From Deinococcus sp. YIM 134068 (GTDB taxonomy: Bacteria > Deinococcota > Deinococci > Deinococcales > Deinococcaceae): 64,000 nt of DNA. Within the stretch, counting starts at the first letter, position 1. Each line of letters opens with the position of its first letter. The position numbers were made by a program, and so were the translations under genes. Positions 54,864 to 63,421 of this stretch are shown in pieces. Location of the stretch: the NCBI RefSeq assembly GCF_036543075.1, contig NZ_JAZHPF010000001.1, positions 407,407 to 471,406 of the forward strand, in the 5' to 3' direction. The notes under the pieces were generated by a model. It ran no database searches, was not told the DNA's origin, and was given only the letters and a program-made list of their open reading frames with translations.

Positions 54864-54891
54864 GGTCTTATTTTAGCCGCGCGAGGTCATC

Positions 54892-55398
54892 TCAGACCAT
54901 ACGCACCTCGCGCAATTCGCCGCCGCCGGGCAGGGGTTCCGTCTTCTCGCCGTCCTCCCGCCCGCCGAGGTGGGCGTAGTAGGCGCGGGTGGGGTTCACG
55001 TCCAGCACCCACAGGGCCAGCGACCGGAAGCCGCGTTCCTCCAGCTCACGAACCACCGCCTACATGAGCGCGCGGCCCACTCCCCGCCCCTGCGCCGCCC
55101 TCAGCGCGTAGATGGTCAACAGCTCCGCGTCCACGCCGGGATGGTCGCGCGGTGGGCCAGCCGAGGCGAAGGCGACGACCTCCCTTTCCCGCTCGGCGAC
55201 GAGGACGACCTCACCCGTCTCCGTGCCGAGGTGCCGCGTCCAGAACGCCTCCCGCCGCTCGCGGGCCGCCTCGTCCGTCATCCGTGCTAGGAAGTCCTCC
55301 GGCATCAACCCCGTGTATGTCTCCCGCCAGCTCGTGACGTGGATGTGGGCGATGGCCGGGGCGTCGGCGGGGGTGGCGGGGCGGACGAGGAAGGGCAT
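54892..55398 (-). pseudogene. GNAT acetyltransferase with an in-frame stop
   Basis: From ATG 55398 the frame gives VRPATPADAPAIAHIHVTSW and AAQGRGVGRALM, then a TAG at 55062-55060 (codon 113), then AVVRELEERGFRSLALWVL, DVNPTRAYYAHLGG and a normal stop at 54894. The two pieces form a complete 168-residue GNAT. The stop falls right after motif A, so a truncated product would lack half of the fold. A C-to-T change in CAG is the simplest origin. TACCCT lies 5 nt before the ATG, so transcription signals are intact. Confidence 0.85.
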
Positions 55399-55445
55399 GG
55401 TCTAGGGTACGCGGGGCGCAGGAAAAGCCCTGACCCGCGTCCCGC

Positions 55446-56114
55446 CTACCGCGTCCCCTCTTCCTGCTGTGCCTGCCACTCCGAGTAGCTCATCCGGTCG
55501 AGGTGAAACGTCTCTCGCGTGTACGTGTACGTTCCGCGCCCACCCATCCTCCCCACCAGATCGAGGGCAGCGGTGTGGACGTGGTGGCGGGCGGCGTCCT
55601 GCAAGGCGTCTTCCCGCAGATGGAGGCCCAATACCTCGCCGAGGATGACGCGGGTGCGGCCAAGCTGCACGGTCTGGACCTCGCGGCATTCCAGGCTCGC
55701 GGGGCTGGCGGCCACACGCGGCACGCGAACGCTCACGCCGGGGGCGAGGGGTACGCCCAGCGCCCTTGCCTCGCCCATGCCGTGCGGGAAGTCGGTGGCG
55801 GTCGCGTTCATCAGGGGGGCGAGGTCGGCGCTCACGAGGTTGACGGTGAACTCTCCGCCGGAGCCGATGTTGAGGGCCGTGTCCTTCGGCGTGCCGTCCG
55901 CGCGGTCGCCGGGCGCGAAGGCCACGACCGCCGGGTCCGATCCCATCAGCCCGAAGAAGGAGTAGGGGGCGAGATTGACCGAGCCGTCCGCGCCCAGCGT
56001 CCCTACCCAGGCGATGGGACGCGGCACGACCACCCCGGAGAGCAGCTTGTAGCGGTCGGCGGCGGCGAGGGTGGAGAAGTCGAAGTGCGTGTGGGTGGGC
56101 GGTGTGACGGTCAT
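55446..56114 (-). CDS. Flavin reductase-like FMN-binding split-barrel protein
   Basis: 222 residues. YKLLSGVVVPRPIAWVGTLG, NLAPYSFFGLMGSDPAVV and FTVNLVSADLAPLMNAT are the DIM6/NTAB flavin reductase pattern, with FMN-contacting residues in these loops. Probably an NAD(P)H:FMN reductase or an FMN storage relative. TACCCT (56125-56120) lies 5 nt before the ATG. Confidence 0.9.
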   Translation of the reverse strand: MTVTPPTHTHFDFSTLAAADRYKLLSGVVVPRPIAWVGTLGADGSVNLAPYSFFGLMGSDPAVVAFAPGDRADGTPKDTALNIGSGGEFTVNLVSADLAPLMNATATDFPHGMGEARALGVPLAPGVSVRVPRVAASPASLECREVQTVQLGRTRVILGEVLGLHLREDALQDAARHHVHTAALDLVGRMGGRGTYTYTRETFHLDRMSYSEWQAQQEEGTR

Positions 56115-56158
56115 GGCCCAGGGTAGCGGCCCAGCAGAGGAACGCTATCCTCGGAGGG

Positions 56159-56428
56159 ATGCCCGACGCCCCGCCCGCCCTCTCCTACCGCGAGGCCTAC
56201 GCGCGGCTCTCCCGCATCGCCGCCGAATTGGAGAGCGGGGACGCCGACCTCGACCGCGTGCTGCCTCTGCTAGAGGAGGCCCGCGCCGCCTACGCCGCCT
56301 GCCGCGAGCGCATCGAGGCCGTGCGCGCCGTGCTGGCCGGGGAGTGGGCGGGGGCGGGGGCGGAGGACGAGGAAGGCGACGCGGCGGGAGAAGAGGACGA
56401 CGAAGAGGCGGACGACGAGCCGTATTGA
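56159..56428 (+). CDS. xseB: Exodeoxyribonuclease VII small subunit
   Basis: 89 residues. SYREAYARLSRIAAELESG and DADLDRVLPLLEEARAAYAA match XseB, the helical hairpin subunit of exonuclease VII. The C-terminal 30 residues are almost entirely Glu, Asp, Ala and Gly, an unusual acidic tail. TATCCT and a GGAGG both lie upstream, so either mode of initiation is possible. Confidence 0.9.
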   Translation: MPDAPPALSYREAYARLSRIAAELESGDADLDRVLPLLEEARAAYAACRERIEAVRAVLAGEWAGAGAEDEEGDAAGEEDDEEADDEPY

Positions 56429-56612
56429 GGGGAGGTCGTCGGGCAAGCTGCGCTTGCCACCCCCCACCCGGCCTCCCCCGCAAGGGGGGAGGGGCAACAC
56501 ACCCAACGTCTTGAACACGCTTTGGAGAGTTGTGCCTGGCGGACGGTGAGCCGCCGTTCCTCCGACCTCAGAACGGGCGACTGGCGACCCCACCCCGGCG
56601 TATCCTCCCCCC

Positions 56613-57239
56613 ATGAGTGATGTCCGCCCCGCCACCCCGCCCGCCGAGGCGCTCCGGGCACCCCATGTCAACCCGCTCGTGTACCGCGCTATTGTCCGCG
56701 TGACGACGCTGCCCATCTTCCTGCAAGGGCAGCGCATCGAAGTTCACGGGCGGGAGCATGTGCCGCCGCCGGGCACGCCGCTCATCGTGGCGGGCAACCA
56801 CCGCAGCGGCTTCGACCCCTTCATCATCGCGCACAGCCTGCCGCCGGGGCGCTACCTGCAATTCATGGCGAAAAAGGAACTGTTCGTGCCCGTGATCGGC
56901 CAGATCATCCGGGCGGGCGGCTCGTTCCCGGTGGACCGTCAGGCGAACGACCTCGGCGCGGTGCGGACCAGCCTCCGCATCCTTCAGGGGGGCGGCACGC
57001 TCGGCATCTTCCCGGAGGGCACGCGCGGCGCGGAGGAGCTGCGGGGCGGCGTGGCCCTCCTCGCGCTCAAGGGCAAGGCACCCGTATTGCCCGTGGGCCT
57101 CAGCCGGGTGGGGCGGCGCTGGGTGGTGCGTTTCGGGGCACCTATCGCGCCGAGTGGGAGCATCAAGGCTCTGACCGCCGTGATTGGCGAGCGCCTGACC
57201 GAACTCGCGCGCCCGGTGGGGGAGGAGGGCCGCTCATAG
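56613..57239 (+). CDS. plsC: 1-acyl-glycerol-3-phosphate acyltransferase
   Basis: 208 residues. Catalytic H-x4-D in VAGNHRSGFDPF, substrate motif FPEGTRG and the preceding GGSFPVDR are the PlsC motifs; makes phosphatidic acid at the membrane. TATCCT (56601-56606) is 6 nt before the ATG (leaderless). Confidence 0.92.
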   Translation: MSDVRPATPPAEALRAPHVNPLVYRAIVRVTTLPIFLQGQRIEVHGREHVPPPGTPLIVAGNHRSGFDPFIIAHSLPPGRYLQFMAKKELFVPVIGQIIRAGGSFPVDRQANDLGAVRTSLRILQGGGTLGIFPEGTRGAEELRGGVALLALKGKAPVLPVGLSRVGRRWVVRFGAPIAPSGSIKALTAVIGERLTELARPVGEEGRS

Positions 57240-57243
57240 CGGT

Positions 57244-57354
57244 GGCCTGACAAGTTGAGGTGCTTCCCCTCAATGTGTCAGGCCCGAGCGGAGCGAGCAA
57301 CCGTGGCAGTGAGCGGTCGGAGTGGAGTTGATGGGGTGCCCTCCTCCCATCAAC
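57244..57354 (+). repeat. Two strong hairpins downstream of plsC
   Basis: Hairpin 1: 57244-57260 pairs with 57268-57284 (17-bp arms with one mismatch, 7-nt loop). Hairpin 2: GTTGATGGG (57327-57335) pairs with CCCATCAAC (57346-57354). No U-run follows either. They could be REP-like sequences that also stop or protect the plsC mRNA end. Confidence 0.65.
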
Positions 57355-57409
57355 GGAACGGAGGACCGCGATCACAGTAGGGCGGCATTGGCCGGGGCTA
57401 GAGTGACGC

Positions 57410-57540
57410 GGACGCGGGTGGGGGAAGCCGGTGGAAGTCCGGCACTGTCGCGCAACGGTGAACGTGCCCCCTGGGGGCCGTGAGTCCGAATACCCACCCC
57501 GTCCGGGCCGAAGCTCCTCACTGGAGTCGGCCCGCGCAGC
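57410..57540 (+). promoter_or_regulatory. Cobalamin riboswitch
   Basis: The B12-box region is clear: GGTGGAAGTCCGGCACTGTC, then CGCAACGGTGA, then GTGAGTCCGAATACC, closed by GGGTGGG (57416-57422) pairing with CCCACCC (57493-57499). A downstream hairpin GGGCCG/CGGCCC (57505-57533) fits the regulatory side. It controls the ABC transporter genes that follow. Confidence 0.92.
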
Positions 57541-57609
57541 CTGACCTCTCGCGGCATGGAGGCGCGCGCCCGGTTCCCGCCCCGCCGTGGGTGAACCCTG
57601 GACGTGACC

Positions 57610-57640
57610 CCGCCGCCCCCTCGCAGGGCGGTGTTTCCTT
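57610..57640 (+). terminator. Possible riboswitch expression-platform terminator
   Basis: CCGCCC pairs with GGGCGG, followed by TGTTTCCTTT, between the riboswitch and the coding region. Confidence 0.6.
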
Positions 57641-57667
57641 TGCCGCGCGGGGAGGAGAACGAACCCT

Positions 57668-57703
57668 ATGCCCCAACGCCTCACCCCTCCCTCCCTTCCA
57701 TGA
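57668..57703 (+). CDS. Leader ORF of 11 codons coupled to btuC
   Basis: ATG 57668 encodes MPQRLTPPSLP and stops at TGA 57701-57703, overlapping the btuC ATG (ATGA). GGAGGA at 57651-57656 lies about 11 nt upstream, while btuC itself has only a C/T-rich stretch before its start. btuC translation may therefore depend on re-initiation after this leader. Confidence 0.45.
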   Translation: MPQRLTPPSLP

Positions 57704-58725
57704 GCCTCCAGCGCGAGGAACACCCGCTCACCCTGCCCTCCTCCCGGCCCCGGCTCTATGGTCGGACGGCGGCGCTCGTGGCGGGTCTGTGCGCCGTGAT
57801 CGTGCTCGCGGTCGGCTTGGGGAGCGTGACCATCCCGCCCGGCGAGGTGCTGGGGGCGCTGTGGCGGGGGCTGACGGGCGCGGAACTGGCCGGAAACGAC
57901 GTGATCGTGTGGCAGATTCGCCTGCCGCGCGTGGTGATGGGAGTGGTCGTGGGCGCGTGCCTGTCGGTGTGCGGAGGTGCGTTTCAGGGCGTGTTCCGCA
58001 ACCCGCTCGCGGACCCCTACCTCCTCGGCGTGGCAAGTGGGGCGGCGCTGGGGGCGACGGTGGGCATCGTGGCGGGGTGGCCGCGCACCTCCATTCCCCT
58101 CGCGGCGCTCGTGGTGGCCCTCGCGGCGGTCGCGGTCACGCTCGCCCTCGCGCGGGAGGGACGCCGCTTCCCGCCCACCCGGCTCATCCTCGCGGGCGTG
58201 GTCGTGGGGAGCGTCCTGAGCGCCTTCACCACCTTCCTCATCCTGCGCGGCGAGGACCGGGCGCGGCAGGTGCTCGCGTACACGCTGGGCGACCTCGGCT
58301 TCAGCGGGTGGCGGGACGTGGGGACGGTGCTGCCCTACGCGCTGGCCGGGTGCGGCGTGCTCGTCCTGCTCGGGCGGGCGCTCGACACCCTGCAACTCGG
58401 CGACCTCACGGCCCGCAGTCTCGGCGTGCCCGTGGAGCGGCTGAGGCTCCTCGTCGTCCTCGCCGCGAGCGCCGCCACCGCCGCCGCCGTCGCCTACGTG
58501 GGGATCATCGGCTTCGTGGGTCTCATCGTGCCGCACGTCGTCCGGCTGGTGTGGGGCGCGAACCACCGCGTTCTGCTGCCCGTCTGCGCGCTGCTGGGCG
58601 GGGCGCTGCTCGTCCTCGCCGATCTCCTCGCGCGCACGACGATCCTCTCGCAGGTCGGGGTGGTGACGACGCTGCTGGGGGGGCCGTTCTTCCTGTGGTT
58701 GTTGCGGCGGGGGCGGGATGGGTAG
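57700..58725 (+). CDS. btuC: Cobalamin-type ABC transporter permease
   Basis: FecCD/BtuC-family permease, 341 residues with about ten membrane helices. Family signatures are VWQIRLPRVVMGVVVGACLS, GGAFQGVFRNPLADPYLLGV, YTLGDLGFSGWRDV and AYVGIIGFVGLIVPHVVRL near the C-terminus, the last being the coupling helix for the ATPase. Control by a cobalamin riboswitch makes B12 or a precursor the likely cargo. No binding-protein (BtuF) gene lies in this window. Confidence 0.92.
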   Translation: MSLQREEHPLTLPSSRPRLYGRTAALVAGLCAVIVLAVGLGSVTIPPGEVLGALWRGLTGAELAGNDVIVWQIRLPRVVMGVVVGACLSVCGGAFQGVFRNPLADPYLLGVASGAALGATVGIVAGWPRTSIPLAALVVALAAVAVTLALAREGRRFPPTRLILAGVVVGSVLSAFTTFLILRGEDRARQVLAYTLGDLGFSGWRDVGTVLPYALAGCGVLVLLGRALDTLQLGDLTARSLGVPVERLRLLVVLAASAATAAAVAYVGIIGFVGLIVPHVVRLVWGANHRVLLPVCALLGGALLVLADLLARTTILSQVGVVTTLLGGPFFLWLLRRGRDG

Positions 58726-59536
58726 AGCCGTCAGCGATCAGCTATCAGCCGTCAGCGTGGACACGTTGGAGGCGCGGGGCCTGCACGTTCGGGCGGGGAG
58801 CTATCCCGCCGTGCGGGGGGTGAGTGCCGTCTTCCGGGCGGGGGAGTTCGCCACCGTGATCGGGCCGAACGGGGCGGGGAAGAGTACGCTGCTGCGGGCG
58901 CTGCTGGGCCTGAGCGTGCCGGAGGCGGGGGAGGTGCGGCTCTCTGGCCGTCCGCTCGGCGCGTGGTCCCGGCCCCAGCGGGCGCGGACGCTCGCCTACC
59001 TCGCGCAGGGGGAGGCGTTGCCGGAGGGTGCCCGCGTGCGGGACGTGGTGGCGCTGGGGCGGGGGGCGGGGGGCTGGAAGTGGGGCCTCATCCCCACGCA
59101 CCCGTGGACCCAGGCCGACGAGGACGCCGTGACGGGCGCGCTCGACCGCACCGACACCCGCCGCTTCGAGGGCCGCCGCGTCTCCGAGCTGTCGGGCGGG
59201 GAGCGGCAGCGCGTGAGTCTCGCCCGCGCCCTCGCCGCCGAACCCAGCTTCCTGTTGCTGGACGAACCGACCAACCACCTCGACCTCGCCTACGGGCTGG
59301 ACGTGATCCGCCACGTCCGCCGCGAGGCCGCCGGGGGGCTGGGCGTGGTGGCCGTCCTGCACGACCTCAACCTCGCCGCCCGCGCCGACCGCCTGCTGCT
59401 GCTGCACGGGGGCCGCGTCCTCGCGGAGGGGACGCCCGGCGAAGTGCTCACCCCACCCCACCTCTCCGCCGCCTACGGATTACGGGCGCGCGTCGTTCAG
59501 GACGGGGGCCGTCCCCTCGTCATCCCGGAGGACTGA
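58718..59536 (+). CDS. btuD: Cobalamin-type ABC transporter ATPase
   Basis: 272 residues from ATG 58718, which overlaps the end of btuC. Walker A GPNGAGKST, Q-loop LAYLAQGE, signature LSGGERQR, Walker B FLLLDEPTNHLDLA and switch His in VAVLHDLNLAARADR. The first 13 residues (GRAVSDQLSAVS) are encoded by a heptad array and are not part of the fold, so GTG 58757 is an equally good start. Confidence 0.92.
   Translation: MGRAVSDQLSAVSVDTLEARGLHVRAGSYPAVRGVSAVFRAGEFATVIGPNGAGKSTLLRALLGLSVPEAGEVRLSGRPLGAWSRPQRARTLAYLAQGEALPEGARVRDVVALGRGAGGWKWGLIPTHPWTQADEDAVTGALDRTDTRRFEGRRVSELSGGERQRVSLARALAAEPSFLLLDEPTNHLDLAYGLDVIRHVRREAAGGLGVVAVLHDLNLAARADRLLLLHGGRVLAEGTPGEVLTPPHLSAAYGLRARVVQDGGRPLVIPED
58731..58758 (+). 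repeat. Heptanucleotide array at the btuD start
   Basis: TCAGCGA, TCAGCTA, TCAGCCG, TCAGCGT, same unit as at 12546-12573, lying inside the annotated N-terminus of btuD. Confidence 0.75.
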
Positions 59537-59540
59537 CCCC

Positions 59541-59885
59541 TTGCCCTCCCGCTACTTCAAGACCTCCGGCCATCTGCTCGTCTGTCAGGGCAAGAGCTGT
59601 CAGACGCGCGGCTCGGCGCTGCTCTACCGCGCCCTGTGGAACCACCTGGAGCGCGACGGCCTGGCCTATTACAAAACGGGCGGCTCCATTCGTCTCACAG
59701 AGAGCGGCTGCCTCGGCGCGTGCAGTTACGGCCCCACCCTCTGCGTCTACCGCAAACGGGGCGGTGAATTGGAAGAGGGCTGGTACGCCGCCGCCGACCT
59801 GCCCCTCGCCTCGGCAGTCGCCCGCGCCGTCCACGAGGGGGCGGAGTTGCCGGGGGAGCACAGGTACGGGCCGACGGGGGAATAA
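59541..59885 (+). CDS. Thioredoxin-like [2Fe-2S] ferredoxin
   Basis: 114 residues from TTG 59541 (GGAGG 9 nt upstream). C15-x4-C20 followed by C57-x3-C61 is the ligand pattern of thioredoxin-like [2Fe-2S] ferredoxins. Four nt after btuD, so it belongs to the cobalamin-controlled operon; a role as electron donor in corrin reduction or ring chemistry is possible. Confidence 0.85.
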   Translation: MPSRYFKTSGHLLVCQGKSCQTRGSALLYRALWNHLERDGLAYYKTGGSIRLTESGCLGACSYGPTLCVYRKRGGELEEGWYAAADLPLASAVARAVHEGAELPGEHRYGPTGE

Positions 59886-59915
59886 ATCCACACGGTTCCT
59901 CCTGCTCAATAAAAG

Positions 59916-59949
59916 ATGGCCCCGGCTTCATTGCGAGGGCCATGCTTTT
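59916..59949. terminator. Bidirectional terminator
   Basis: ATGGCCC (59916-59922) pairs with GGGCCAT (59937-59943). T-runs follow on both strands, ending the ferredoxin operon (plus) and the recombinase gene (minus). Confidence 0.75.
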
Positions 59950-59951
59950 GT

Positions 59952-61901
59952 CTATTTCACTCTTTCTGGCTTACGCCAACCCCTGAGCCTTCTCCCATTC
60001 ATACCAATGGGCGCGACGGCACAACTTGACCTGAGCAAGCCGCCTACTGACCCTCCACCGTCGCCGGAGCCGCCCCCCGTGCCTCCGGCTCCTCCAGTCC
60101 CGGTCAAAGCGTCCTCAAGCGGGGCGAAGTCCACCACAACCCGCACAGCCGCCCGCCGCTTTGAGGTGCTCCTCTCTGCGAAGGGGACAACGAATCTCAA
60201 GCCAAGCTCCACCATGAGCCGATTGACCTCTCCCCAGTCTTCAGCGTTGAGGGCATCTTTCAGCCGTTCCACGCGCCGGGAGAGGTGTTCGGTCATCGGA
60301 GGGGGCGTCTTGCCTCTTGCCGTCGCCGCGTATGCCTCAAGCTCTCGCCGCGTGTCCTTCAGCGGGTCAAGATTCACCCCTTGCCAGAACACCTGCTCCC
60401 GCACAACGTCACGAACACAGCTTTCTGCCTCTTCGCGTGTGGCAAGCTTCATCCCCTTCCCGACTACAAACGATCCGTCCTCTTCCCGTATAGTTGGAAC
60501 GTTGATCTTGAGCCGTTCCACGTTTACTCCGAGTCGAGTCAAGACAAGTCGCCGTACCTTGCGCCTATTCTCAAGAGTACTCAACTGCTCGGCCAACGTG
60601 TCAGACTCATTCACAATCGTCTTTAATTGATAATTGACCTCAGAGGCAATCTCTTCGTAGTGACCATGTTGCGTCAAAGTTTTGATGAGATCGCTTCGCT
60701 TCATTTTAAATTCTTCGCGCTTAACTTTGAACGCTTTAATATCATCCTCAAGCTCATAAAAACTCATGACTTGATCCACCACAACCCACTCGTGTTTAGT
60801 GCCGTACTCCTCATCATCGAATTGTTTCAAATAGTCGTCAAGTTTACTTCTTAGAACGCCCACGCCAATTGTTGAGAGACATTTAGTATCAGCAACGTCA
60901 GAACGTCCAGCAGCACGCTTCTTAAGCTTACGGTCATAAGACGCGCACATAAGAAACTGCTTCGCCTTACCATATGCTTCAGACCTCCGGATATATGCGC
61001 GCTCGCCGCAATTTTCGCAGTAGACCAGTCCCCGGAACGGACCCGGCTTGCTCTCTTCTGTGACCCGCTCTCTCAGCAACTCCGCCTCATTCACCCTGAC
61101 GGCTAATTCAAGGTCGATGATGGGAGGAAGCCTGAACTGACGCTTAACGCCGGAGAACACTTGCTCAAACGGCTCTCCAGCGTAGAGCATGGCGTTTCGG
61201 ATGATTTGAAGCACTACTTTTGTCGTGAATCGGCCTCCCTCCCCTTCCTGACCGATGTACTCGGGGTGGCGGTTGAGCCAACGTACCGTCTTAATAAGAC
61301 TCCTGAACTCCACAAACCTAATCAACGCTTCCCGAATAGACTCGGCGTGCTTCTCAATAATAACAGCTTCCTTGAACTTCTTTGAATAGCCGTCCTGACT
61401 CCTTGTAATCTTCTTTGTTTCGTAGCCGAAGGGGAGCCGCCCGTGTACGCTCCCGGCTTGGAATAGGTGCATTCTACCTTCGACCATTCGCTCCCGAATG
61501 GTCATCAATTCGTACTCAGCAACTGCCACTTCAAAGAAGTTGTCTCTAATACATTTGGCCGCACTCGGATACGTTTGATTCTTGCTGACGATGGAGACTG
61601 CTCCTCCATATTTATAGATGTCTCCGACGAACTTTTTAATAACTTCGCCGTCACGCCCTACGCGGTCAATACGGAAGAACACCACATCACTCACGCGCCC
61701 CGACTCCACGAGGGTCAGCACGTCTTGAACACCTTTCCTTGTATGGAAACTGGACCCGGACTTCGTGTCGTGAATCGTCTGATCCAACTGCCAACCTTGC
61801 TCCTCCCCGAAGAACCGACACGCGGCCAACTGGACGGGTTGAGAGGTGTTGTCGTCCTGCCCGCCCGTGCTCACACGGGTGTAAACCACGAATCGACGCA
61901 T
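59952..61901 (-). CDS. Large serine recombinase (integrase)
   Basis: 649 residues. N-terminal resolvase domain with FVVYTRVSTGGQDDN (nucleophile Ser11) and FFRIDRVGRDGEVIKKFVGD; then a recombinase domain at about 160-290 (GRLPFGYETKK, NAMLYAGEPF); a zinc ribbon (VYCENCGERAYIRR, LMCASYD); a long coiled coil (about 400-470); and a Gly-rich tail. This is the plan of phage and ICE integrases that cut both strands at attP/attB. Base composition is clearly more AT-rich than the backbone, so acquired. TACTGT (61912-61907) lies 5 nt before the ATG. Confidence 0.93.
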   Translation of the reverse strand: MRRFVVYTRVSTGGQDDNTSQPVQLAACRFFGEEQGWQLDQTIHDTKSGSSFHTRKGVQDVLTLVESGRVSDVVFFRIDRVGRDGEVIKKFVGDIYKYGGAVSIVSKNQTYPSAAKCIRDNFFEVAVAEYELMTIRERMVEGRMHLFQAGSVHGRLPFGYETKKITRSQDGYSKKFKEAVIIEKHAESIREALIRFVEFRSLIKTVRWLNRHPEYIGQEGEGGRFTTKVVLQIIRNAMLYAGEPFEQVFSGVKRQFRLPPIIDLELAVRVNEAELLRERVTEESKPGPFRGLVYCENCGERAYIRRSEAYGKAKQFLMCASYDRKLKKRAAGRSDVADTKCLSTIGVGVLRSKLDDYLKQFDDEEYGTKHEWVVVDQVMSFYELEDDIKAFKVKREEFKMKRSDLIKTLTQHGHYEEIASEVNYQLKTIVNESDTLAEQLSTLENRRKVRRLVLTRLGVNVERLKINVPTIREEDGSFVVGKGMKLATREEAESCVRDVVREQVFWQGVNLDPLKDTRRELEAYAATARGKTPPPMTEHLSRRVERLKDALNAEDWGEVNRLMVELGLRFVVPFAERSTSKRRAAVRVVVDFAPLEDALTGTGGAGGTGGGSGDGGGSVGGLLRSSCAVAPIGMNGRRLRGWRKPERVK

Positions 61902-62024
61902 GGGCTACAGTACACGGTCAGGAGTCAGGAGGGTTGGCACAACTAAAGCCGCACCTTCCTTCTGCCGTCCAGTACGGTAAGAACCCGCCTCACGCGGAAG
62001 CGGGCGGGTCCGGTGAAGATGAGG

Positions 62025-62696
62025 TCATGAGGTCCGGTCCAAGATGCGCTTGACCTGCACTGCTGACCAGTCGCCACCTTGCCGCGTCCTGAAGCCGTGT
62101 TCCTGAAGCTGTGCGGCAATCTCGCGCAGACTGTGCCCTTGCCCCCGGAGGTTGTGAGCGTAAGCCGCAGGGCACCTCATTGCCGCCGTCGCCGCCGTCT
62201 TCGTCGCCGTGGCCCCCGCCTGTCTCGCCTCAGCGGTTAGGTTCTCAGGCTTGCCGAGCGTCAAACCGCGTGCCTTCCGAGCCGCTAACGCCGCCTTCGT
62301 GCGGGCGGAGATCAACGCGGCTTCCCGTTCGGCCACAGCCGCCATCACATGAATGGTGAGGTTGTCCGCTTCCGGCATATCGACGGCAACGAACCGAACA
62401 CCGCTCTCCATCAGTGAGGCGACGAAGGCGACATTACGGGCCAGCCTGTCCAGCTTGGCGATCAGCAGCACGCCCCCAACACGCCGTGTCCGCTCTAGGG
62501 CGGCTGCTAACTGGGGCCGCGCCCGCTTCCGGGTCCCCGTCTCCACCTCGGTCAACTCATCGACCACCTCTAGCCCCTGTGCTTTGGCGTAGGCGAGCAC
62601 GGCGGCACGCTGGGCCTCTAGCCCCAACCCGCTCTGTCCCTGCTTGGCAGTGGAGACGCGGTAGTAGGCGACGGCGGGAAGGGTGTTGGGGGTCAT
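62025..62696 (-). CDS. Small serine recombinase (resolvase/invertase)
   Basis: 223 residues. AVAYYRVSTAKQGQSGLGLE (nucleophile Ser15), LLIAKLDRLARNVAFV and AAVAEREAALISARTKAAL are resolvase-domain signatures; the C-terminus has a helix-turn-helix (SLREIAAQLQEHGFRT, WSAVQVKRIL). Such enzymes act on plasmid dimers, transposon cointegrates or invertible DNA. ATG 62696 is chosen; upstream in-frame ATGs at 62702 and 62720 are possible. It lies about 120 bp from the large recombinase on the same strand. Confidence 0.92.
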   Translation of the reverse strand: MTPNTLPAVAYYRVSTAKQGQSGLGLEAQRAAVLAYAKAQGLEVVDELTEVETGTRKRARPQLAAALERTRRVGGVLLIAKLDRLARNVAFVASLMESGVRFVAVDMPEADNLTIHVMAAVAEREAALISARTKAALAARKARGLTLGKPENLTAEARQAGATATKTAATAAMRCPAAYAHNLRGQGHSLREIAAQLQEHGFRTRQGGDWSAVQVKRILDRTS

Positions 62697-62709
62697 GGGC
62701 ATGGGCAGA

Positions 62710-62749
62710 GTGTTACACATCTCATCGGAGTGTTTAAGCCCTGTAACAC
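62710..62749. repeat. Inverted repeat upstream of the resolvase
   Basis: GTGTTACA (62710-62717) and TGTAACAC (62742-62749) are exact 8-bp inverted repeats with a 24-bp spacer, a layout expected for one subsite of a resolvase recombination site or an operator. Confidence 0.65.
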
Positions 62750-63421
62750 CTTAAGCAAGTTCCGACCTGCCCCAGCGACAGCCCCTGCTCCCGCCTAGCC
62801 ATCACCGGGACATACCCCAAAACTGCACAGGAAGGTCAGGAAGGGGTGAGCGAGGGCAAAGGTGAGCGAATACCCGACCTGCCCTCGGCCTGTGGACGAC
62901 AGCGAGCCGGGGCTGGGGATGGAGAGGGCAGGGGGTGTACGTCGTCCCAGTGCCTCGTTTGCAATATGACTTCCGTCTAGGCTCATCTGGAGATGTCAAT
63001 AGCAGTTCAGTTCCAAAAACTCGAACCGTTTCGCTAGCGAAACACTTTTATGTATCAGAAGATCAGCTTTTGACTAATCATAGCTCTCAGACTGAGTGAC
63101 GTGTCGTGTAGTTCGTGGGATAGAGTGACTGAAATTGCGTCCCTAGATGAACACCTTAGAAATTAGCGTGTGGGCGCGGTGTTTTTGCTTCTACTGTGCC
63201 GAATGTTCCGGTAAAGGGCTTAAATTAGATGGACATCCGAAATTTTGCCGTATACGACCATATATTACGTCATCGGTAGCTCGATAGACACCCACGGTTG
63301 AGGGCGTAATGTAAAGATTAAAAAGAACTGTTCGCTGATCTGGTGGAATGTATGACAGAAGCGCAAACTAGGCAAGAAGGAACCGCCCCGGCAAGGGCGG
63401 CAAAAGAAAGGAGGGGTAAGA
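62750..63421. other. AT-rich non-coding segment of the acquired region
   Basis: No convincing gene. It contains the 16-bp palindrome at 63028-63043 and a CCGCCC/GGGCGG hairpin at 63383-63400 just before the next gene. Local AT content around 63000-63350 is the highest in the window. Confidence 0.55.
63028..63043. promoter_or_regulatory. 16-bp perfect palindrome, parS-like
   Basis: GTTTCGCTAGCGAAAC is a perfect palindrome whose outer halves GTTTC/GAAAC match the bacterial parS consensus, with a central 6 bp two longer than usual. No parAB genes lie nearby. Confidence 0.5.
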
